Assembly: GCA_011319805.1 (NCBI GenBank)
Contig: SJRY01000168.1
Coordinates: 1-35,513 of the forward strand
Length of the DNA: 35,513 nt
Source of the DNA: Macrocybe gigantea
Lineage: Eukaryota; Basidiomycota; Agaricomycetes; Agaricales; Callistosporiaceae
Direction: 5' to 3'
The notes beneath the pieces are model-generated. The model was not told the origin of the DNA. It ran no database searches and saw only the letters and a list, made by a program, of their open reading frames with translations. The position numbers were made by a program, and so were the translations under genes. Each line of letters starts with the position of its first letter. Within the stretch, counting starts at the first letter, position 1. Below, piece after piece: positions 29,128-35,513 of this stretch.

Positions 29128-31024
29128 CTACGAGTTGTCTTTGACGTGATCCTCTACCAATTGTACGACGGTGGGTCCGTGTATGGGTATATAATCTTCT
29201 TGGAATCCTTCGGGGTAAGCAACGTCAGGAATGTTCGGATGGGTATAATACCTGCGACGAATGATCAGTCGGAGGTCACGGCGAATCCGAAACGACTAGG
29301 CGCAACGGAGAAAGGAGCCTTACGTATCGTTCCAGACACCGTAATGGTTCATTCCTAATGCTGTAGAGGTCCATTGATAATCGTAAGCGAAACCACCGGG
29401 ATAGAACATTTCAATGACGGCCGACAGCCTATTCGGTTTCATAAACACGAGATGCGTCAAGCCGTTCCCGTGGACACCTAGGAGAATCTGCGAAAGCTCA
29501 TCAGATATGCTTCGACGACGATGTTCTGATCTGGCGGCTTACCGTCGTCTTAGCCGCCGCTCGGATCTGTTCATCTTTTGTCATGTTCTCCGCCTGCAGT
29601 ACATTCAATTCCCAAGAGCTGCCCTTGCGAGCAACCAACTGTTCAAGCGCCGAGACTAGCTCATCGTGCTGTTCTTGGACTAGCTTCCTCCGTTTGACGC
29701 CCTGCCGGCTGATGTAGGTGATGACAATTTTACTGGGCAATGGTAACAAGCTTTTAGGGTCCTCGCTCTTCGTGTCACCATCAGTATCAAGCCTTAACGG
29801 CGATGACGCAGCAGCGGACAAGTCGGATGCCTCAACCGCACCAGAGAATCTCCAGATGGCCTCCCTGATAGGGTGCCACCACCCGCCAACGCGGTGCCCC
29901 CTCAGCTGGTCGTGCATCTTCATGTACTCCCAAGCCTCGGCGGCAGTGCGCTGGTTCCGCGATCCGCATACCGTGCCGCGGAACGCAGCGCTGCGGTCGG
30001 TGAGGAGCACGACAGGGAAGTGCCATGCGCGGTCCGCGTCTGCTGTCGTCGCGATGCGGTCCTTCCAGTCCTGCTCGACCTCAACGGTGAGCGAGGGGAA
30101 GGCCGCGCGCAGGAAGTAACCGTTGAAACCGGGATTGTCATGCCAACCGTTGGTGTCAGAGTGCGCGAAGATGGCGCGGTGAACGGGGGGCGGGGACGGA
30201 TGTGATAGCTCATACGCCGCTCGGGTGGACGTGGTGGGCGTGGACCAGGCGCCGTGCCAGAGCGACCACGCGCCAAAGAAGAGCTCGGCAACGAAGTGGT
30301 AATAATGGTGGAGGAACTGCTCTGGGTCGTTGAACAGGAACTATCAAAAAAGGCGGGGCAAAGGGTAAGCGAAATCTGAAGACCTGAAACAGTAAGCGGA
30401 ATGCCCTGTCCGACAGGCACGTACAGTGTTGCCCTCAACAGTATATACCCTCGTCGGCTTGCGAGCCCCGTCCGTACCTGCCCATCGTCGCTGAGCCTCC
30501 TCTGGTGTGATAATATCCATATGCTGTGCCGTGGGTTCGCGGGCCGCGACGTTTTCGGGGTTGTTGTAGCCTGGAAGGCCGGTGCTAGTCATCATTCTGA
30601 TTTCGGGAAAGGAGCGGTTGGTGGAAAGAATGAAGAGAGTGCCGTTGGACATGTATAGGTTGCGGAAGAGCGTCCATCCGGGCGCATGCGATATGATCGA
30701 GGTGTGCGGGAGCTCGTGCTCGATCGTCGGAGGTCGGTCGTCATTCGTGGTTGCAGCGGCCACGGGCGCGACGATGGTTTCGGTTTCCGATAGCGTTGTC
30801 GTGGCCGTGACGGTGAAAATTCTGTGTTGGGGCCGTTGACGATGAGCGCCAACGGGATCAGCGTCGACAGCTGCCGGCGCCGGTGACACATTGTACTGGG
30901 TGTCAATGACAATTGACTGATCGACATGGGGATGTAGAAGCAGAGTCCAGACGTGCATAAACGACGCGCCGATCAGAATCAAGACAGCATCACGTCGTGA
31001 AAGAGCATGACGGAAAGGTGGCAT
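29128..31024 (-). CDS. GT61-family glycosyltransferase (DUF563), type II membrane protein
   Basis: Likely Golgi/ER glycosyltransferase of the GT61 family, which includes EOGT and plant xylosyltransferases. About 560 residues in four exons. Short N-terminal cytoplasmic part, then the signal anchor AVLILIGASFMHVWTLLL, a variable stem, and the domain: HAPGWTLFRNLYMSNGTLF, FPEIRMMTSTGLP, FLFNDPEQFLHHYYHFVAE (catalytic-region HH/HF), AHSDTNGWHDNPGFN, VLLTDRSAAFRG, ITYISRQGVKRRKL, and the sugar-nucleotide region LLGVHGNGLTHLVFMKPN followed by EMFYPGGFAYDYQW. Introns at about 30343-30416, 29489-29543 and 29255-29325 are GT..AG. It ends VKDNS at 29128. Frame intact. Donor sugar and target cannot be told; N-glycan, O-glycan or capsule work are all possible. 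Confidence 0.9.
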
Positions 31025-31627
31025 CTGTACTTGCGATCCAGCTGGCTGGCAAAACCTGAAAAAGAGCGGCGGGAGAAGACGACAGCGTCGCGACGCGATG
31101 GCAACTCTGGATGGTAAAGAGCGGCAAGTGATGCGATTAGAGTGGGTAATGAGGCTAAAGGTTGGCGGATGGGAGGGAGCGAAAAAGGTTCGTGAGCGCC
31201 CATATGAAGTTTTTTTTCTCGGGGGAGGAGGTAAGGGTCTTTGAGAAATCGGCAGAATGGATCAGGAACGCCGGCATCCTACGCCATCGGCCACAGATCC
31301 CTATCGGAATCTTTCCATTCAGTGCCTTCAGATGTGTTTATGATGGGCAACACGGTGTTGCAAGACGACGAATAAATGATATGTAGCATGACACACGAGA
31401 TAATCTGCATTCCTACAACTTGTTTATCAATGACATGAAGTAATGCGCGCATCATGTAATAAGAACCGTCTTCAGTCAACTTTGTCCATGACACTGCCCT
31501 CGACGTGCATCCTGAGTTCTTGCACGAAGATCGTCAACGCCCAGGGATACTGTCATGTCGAACGAGGATGGGTAGAATGGAAGACCTTTCCAAGCGCCGA
31601 AGAGGATTCGTTTCTATCATTCAATAT
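31025..31627. other. Intergenic between GT61 gene and tRNA
   Basis: Upstream region of the GT61 gene followed by sequence with no recognised gene. Short open frames on both strands (31162-31386, 31279-31494, 31443-31682) show no family resemblance. Confidence 0.45.
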
Positions 31628-31714
31628 GCCGTGTTGGCGTAGTGGTAGCGCGTCTCACTCGTATCAGGGCACTGATAAATGAGAAGGTCACTCGTTCGAT
31701 CCGGGTACGCGGCA
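31628..31714 (+). tRNA. tRNA-Thr (anticodon CGT) with a 15-nt intron
   Basis: Folds as a cloverleaf: acceptor stem GCCGTGT/ACGCGGC (one G-U), D arm GCG-TAGTGGTAG-CGC, anticodon stem TCTCA/TGAGA, T arm ACTCG-TTCGATC-CGGGT, discriminator A at 31714. The anticodon loop is C-T-CGT-A plus A after removal of an intron at 31664-31678, placed right after position 37 as is standard in eukaryotes. A box (TAGTGGTAG) and B box (GTTCGATCC) are clear. Reads threonine codon ACG. Confidence 0.93.
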
Positions 31715-32227
31715 TAGTTGTATTTCTTTTTCCTGTTTTCTCATAATCCATCAGACAACTGCGAAACTATGCAAACGACGATAATGACTCTCAGGTCTGC
31801 TTTCTCTAATTATGCACCAACAAACTGACGACTGCTTCGTGCGAATCAAGCGCCGTGCTGAAAAATGTTCAGGGAAACGTTGCAGGATCTCCATTCGACT
31901 ACCTGGACTGGCTTCATGCCCCTGGGTGTCAAGTGACAGTGAAGACTTGCATGATCTCTACACCTCGTTCCATATTCGAGTATGCTTTGTTGTTTCTCAA
32001 GGCGTTTTACAATTGGTTTTAGTGCAAGTCGAGAGAATGCAGTGGGACGCTTCTTTCCTGTCTCAGCCCCCACGTTTTCGTTGCGCACTGAAACGGTGCC
32101 TTGCGCCTTGATACGCATGGCCGCTTTTTCCAAAGATCAAGGGACAGATGTTAACTGACGGGTCTGGCAACGCCACTTCACTTTTCTGCCTCCTCGCAGC
32201 CCTCGCTGGTCGTGCGTTCGACCAAAG
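31715..32227. other. Intergenic between tRNA and membrane-protein gene
   Basis: Beyond the tRNA terminator I see no supported gene; frames such as 31812-32111 plus have no family match. The right end is the probable promoter of the next gene, without a clear TATA box. Confidence 0.4.
31727..31731 (+). terminator. RNA polymerase III terminator of tRNA-Thr
   Basis: Run of five T, 13 bases after the tRNA. Confidence 0.7.
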
Positions 32228-33864
32228 ATGCCAGCAACGCAGCGCAGAAACCATACCTCAACGCACTCCGATAACGAATCACAATCCGGAGATCAGAGCT
32301 CTGCTTCAGCAAATGATGACAGCCCAAGAAGACTTGCCGGGCTTCCTCGGGCGACACCTGTGTGGCTCCGCGGGTATGTCAGACTGCTTCTCCCTCCCAA
32401 GAGCGAAGCGTCTGATTGTACGCGCTTGCTGCAGAGTGCCTTCACGGTTCGTCCGAGCGTATGCATGGTTTCTTGTCGTTCTAGTCGTGCTTTCTGTGTA
32501 CGGATTCTGGACGGTATTCATACTTCGACTCCTACCAGGTAAAGGGGACAAAATAAACCGTCGCATCTGTCCAAATATCATACCCTGCACGAACCTTTGC
32601 GTTGTTGAAGCTGGTCAGTGTGTCGTATTCAACGCCTCTTCAAAGGCCTTACTCACCGTCGATGAAGACCCTGACATCGTGGGTATCGGGGTGCGTCAGA
32701 ATCTTCGATGCGTGGCAAAGTGAAGACGCAGCCTCCTTTGGACAGGTACGCGTCGCGATTTACATTCAATCCATCTGCGGTGTCGTTCTGCTCGGGTTCT
32801 CCGCCGAGGACATCACGGCCGTGCGCACGTCGTTCAGCGTCACCACTTTCAGTTTGGTCTTGTGTGGCAACATTTTCTGGTGGCAAGGAAAGCTCAGTCT
32901 GGCACATGCCATTGCGGTCACTTCGCTCACGACGACAATGCTGCTGCCGCTCTATCTCGCCGGATTGAGCCAGATCAAGTCCAAGCCGGCGTTTTATCTT
33001 GTCGATCAGCTTCGCCTCGTGCTTTACCTCCTGATGACGCTGGTTCTGACATTCGAAGCGCCATGCTTCGGCAGCGACCCGCAGTGCAACCTATGCGTGC
33101 GCGTTGCGTTCGGCCCCGTTCGGACTCGGGCAGTCGGCGCTCTGAGCCAGTCAGTCAACTATTTCATCGCGTTCGTGACCGGCGCTCTGAACGTCGGCGA
33201 CTTTCTGTGGTTCTACGGCCCGTGGATCTACGTGCGCACGGTCTTGGCCATGTTTTCTCGCAGACACAGGAAGAATGGAAGCTCCACGTCAACACGAGCT
33301 GGTTCGAGATGTCCCGTTTTGTCGACGAGGACAGCGACATGCCGGAGAGGATCGGCGCTAGGGTGGCGCGTTGGTCGCTCGACGCGAGCACTCTCCGGGA
33401 CCACCTCGGCCCGCTCCGCCGTCCTCCGCCACGGCGGTTCCGCGATTGGCGGCGGTGGGCGAGATGGTTGGCGCCGCAGCTCAAGACCGTGCTGCACGTG
33501 CCGCGCTGCCAGAGGACCTTTGCGGCGTTCCTGATCATCGGGTTTCTGATCCACCGCGTGGAGACGACGGTGAGGCTGAACCTGTCGGACAAGGCGAACG
33601 ACTGGAGCTACGGCCAGATGCTCGCGCTCGTCATGTCGGTGCAGCCCATCGCGGCGACGGTCCGGTTGCTCGTCGAGCTCAAGAATTACTGGTGCGTTTT
33701 GGTTGCTGTTCTTCCTTTTTATGCCGTTTGGCGGCGAGTCGGGTTCTGGCTGAACGTATGGCAGGTCTCCGGATGTCGGGCGTGGCGCTTTTGATGCGGG
33801 CGGCGATGCCGACTCTCAGCTGTCCAGCGATGACTGGGCCAACACGACGCAGACACTGGCGTGA
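32228..33864 (+). CDS. Multi-pass membrane protein, unknown family
   Basis: About 480 residues in four or five exons, no family recognised. The hydrophilic N-terminus MPATQRRNHTSTHSDNES is joined by a 63-nt intron (gtatgt ... ctgcag, from about 32374) to the first helix FVRAYAWFLVVLVVLSVYGFW. A second intron (gtgcgt ... ggacag, about 32691-32750) leads to VRVAIYIQSICGVVLLGF and at least five more hydrophobic segments (TSFSVTTFSLVLCGNIF, AHAIAVTSLTTTMLLPLYLA, LYLLMTLVLTF, NYFIAFVTGALNVGDFLW, FAAFLIIGFLIHRV). After WIYVRTVLAMF the frame shifts by one base at the T run 33253-33256 into SQTQEEWKLHVNTSWFEM; a fifth T would restore it. A poorer intron could also explain it. The last exon (from about 33766) reads SPDVGRGAFDAGGD and ends at 33864. 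The downstream part is very GC-rich. Confidence 0.72.
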
Positions 33865-34465
33865 GACCTAGTCCGCACGCTATGACGAGTTCTTTGCCAT
33901 CTACAGCTCACGCTAGCCTTGGAATGAGGGGCTGTCACCTTCACCATGCATGGTGGCTTTAGGTCCACCTGATTTGGTCATGCTATCTACCACGGCCAAT
34001 CGCTTTCTCTGGCATCATATAAGCACGCATTCCTAGGTCGGAATTTCACGACCTCTCTATTACGTAGGTCTCACCCGAATAGGTAGAGCATACAATTGAA
34101 TATCGTTGCAAAGGATACTTGTATATACATAGTACATGCGGCAAGAATAATCCCAAAGACGTCCAGACAGCACGGGTAAAAGCAAAGGCAAAAAAGCAAA
34201 AAGACGGATAATATACAACAAGGATATACATATTGACGACGCTATATTTTTCAGTATCAACTCCGGAATGGAAAAACGAAAATAATGGAGCAATTATATC
34301 TGGGTACTATATGAGAGGAGAGTGAATAAGGTATCAGTTGGAATGATGTCTAACAAAGTATAGTTAGTGTGCGTCCTCGATATTAACGAAACGGAGAGCC
34401 ATACCTCGTGCTTTGCTATCGCTAAATTAATTTCAAATGCAACATTCATCCTCATAGCCTTCCGT
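33865..34465. other. Intergenic between convergent genes
   Basis: AT-richer sequence with the 3' ends of both flanking genes. No coding signal; frames on the minus strand at 34046-34293 are hydrophobic low-complexity shadows. Confidence 0.45.
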
Positions 34466-35513
34466 TTAGTTGTCCTCTAGCAACCACGCCCTCAGCTCTT
34501 TGACGAGCCTTTTTGCGGCATTTTCTAGCCGTTCATCCCTCATCCGGGTCGTCTCGACGATCGTGCGCTTCACGCCCGCGCCGCTGGGACCTGATGTCGA
34601 GGGAGACGGAGGGAGATAAGAGTTCGAGCAGGGAGAGGCACTCTGAGCGGAAGCGAGGACGAGCCCGACTTTGCGCGTGGAAAAGGACACGGAGAGAAGC
34701 GCGAACGGGATGGGGTTGATTTTTCGAGAGCGGCTGGTGGACGAGGAGGAGGAAGAGGAGGTAGTTGAAGGTGGCGGGGGTGGAGGGCGGGACCGAGATT
34801 TGGAAAAGGATAAGGCAGAGAAGAAGGAGGTGAGTTGGTTCCGGGGCTGCGGGGTGGGCTGATACTGCATTTGCTGTGGAGGTGGCTGTGATGTTGGTGA
34901 TGAGCGTTGATAAGGCTGCGGCGTCGACGTCCTCGAGACAGGTGGTGAGGGGGGGATGTGATGGCCCGCAACGCGGTAGAGGATCTGTTCTTGGACAGAT
35001 GGACAGGTGGGTCGAGCGTGATGACACCCTCACGAAGGCCGTATGTGCGAACAAGGTCCTCGAGACGGCTGCGGGGCTGTATGAGCTCAAAAGGTCCTTG
35101 AAGGACTCGTCGCGCTCAAGGTGCAGCTCCGAGTCGTCCGCCCAGACGTCCTCGCGCACCTTGAGCGCGATGAAGAGGTCGAGCGTCGACGTCTCGCGCT
35201 GGATCGTTTGGAGTGGAATGTTTGAATTCGGGAGGGAGGCAGAGGTGGAATCATACGCGGGCAGGCCGGGCGCGCCGGGGAAAGGAGCGGAAAAGGGTCG
35301 GAGGAGTAGGGCGGGCGGACGAGCATGTCGTACGCTGGGAGATAGGTCGATCTGAGGACGTGCATGCAGGCGACGTAGAACGTGCGGCAGACGAGTCGCA
35401 GGGACGTTGAGATCCAGTATAGAGCCTTGCGTTGGCGTGCTGGTTTGGGCTGGTCGATGAGATCGGACTGCGGGATGGTGTTGTACACGACGAGTAGGAG
35501 GATGTGGGCCGGG
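34466..35513 (-). CDS. Unrecognised protein, C-terminal part, three frame breaks, cut by window edge
   Basis: The N-terminus lies beyond the right edge. The reading runs VVYNTIPQSDLIDQPKP, then a hydrophobic patch with ALYWISTSLRLVCRTFYVA, MLVRPPYSSDPFPLLSP; next frame GLPAYDSTSASLPNSN, QRETSTLDLFIALKVRED, ESFKDL; next frame ELIQPRSRLEDLVRTYGLRE, VHLSKNRSSTALRAITS; next frame PQQMQYQPTPQPRNQLTS, SFFSALSFSKSRS, INPIPFALLSVSFSTRKVG and the end RLVKELRAWLLEDN. Each switch lies at a homopolymer that is one base short: GGGG at 35277-35280, AAAA at 35089-35092 and seven G at 34949-34955. With those repaired it is a single uninterrupted exon. A Pro/Ser-rich low-complexity insert lies near the C-terminus. 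No family recognised. Confidence 0.7.

Noticed and set aside
32374..32440. Apparent frameshift in the membrane-protein gene after WLRG
   Set aside because: A canonical intron (gtatgt ... cttgctgcag, 63 nt) restores the frame without any indel.
32691..32750. Second apparent frameshift in the membrane-protein gene
   Set aside because: The intron gtgcgt ... ggacag joins DIVGIG to VRVAIYIQ in phase.
33371..33871. 166-codon plus-strand frame rich in Ala and Arg
   Set aside because: Wrong-frame reading of the GC-rich 3' half of the membrane-protein gene.
34876..35355. 159-codon plus-strand open frame
   Set aside because: GC-rich antisense shadow of the rightmost gene; it crosses all three homopolymer breaks without any protein-like motif.

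Overview
The window looks like nuclear DNA of a filamentous basidiomycete, most likely an Agaricomycete. Genes are cut by many introns of about 50-70 nt with GT..AG ends. The gene families fit such a genome: two cytochromes P450 of the same type, a short-type heme-thiolate peroxygenase, two DUF6534-type membrane proteins, a GT61-type glycosyltransferase, COQ8 and OPI3. There is no operon structure. Gene models were assembled by hand from conserved motifs plus splice sites, so exon edges are inferences.

Layout, left to right: short-chain dehydrogenase (-, 154-1305); APC/C-type ubiquitin-conjugating enzyme UBE2S (+, 1906-2888); gene-poor stretch with one doubtful small gene; aldehyde dehydrogenase (+, 4134-6242); cytochrome P450 copy 1 (+, 6645-8766); two tandem double-GFA-domain proteins (+, 9368-10423 and 10753-11819); short-type peroxygenase (-, 12088-12903); mitochondrial-type RRM protein (+, 13731-14536); conserved-looking unknown protein (-, 14787-15833); COQ8 kinase-like protein (+, 16155-18464); phospholipid methyltransferase OPI3 (-, 18664-19561); cytochrome P450 copy 2 (-, 20199-22337); DUF6534 protein A (-, 23004-24645); a 1083-bp non-autonomous hAT-like transposon with perfect 8-bp target duplications (25536-26618); DUF6534 protein B (-, 27260-28660); a doubtful 103-residue gene; GT61-type glycosyltransferase (-, 29128-31024); an intron-containing tRNA-Thr(CGT) (31628-31714); a multi-pass membrane protein (+, 32228-33864); and the C-terminal part of an unrecognised protein running off the right edge (-, 34466-35513).

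The left 22 kb is rich in redox enzymes (SDR, ALDH, two P450s, two GFA proteins, a peroxygenase) with no polyketide synthase, NRPS or terpene synthase in view. This could be a xenobiotic or aldehyde-handling neighbourhood or the tailoring edge of a cluster, but housekeeping genes (UBE2S, COQ8, OPI3) are interleaved and co-function is only an inference. Several otherwise well-conserved genes have one-base frame breaks, mostly one base missing from a homopolymer; three fall in the last gene alone. This looks more like a systematic base-calling problem than many independent pseudogenes.
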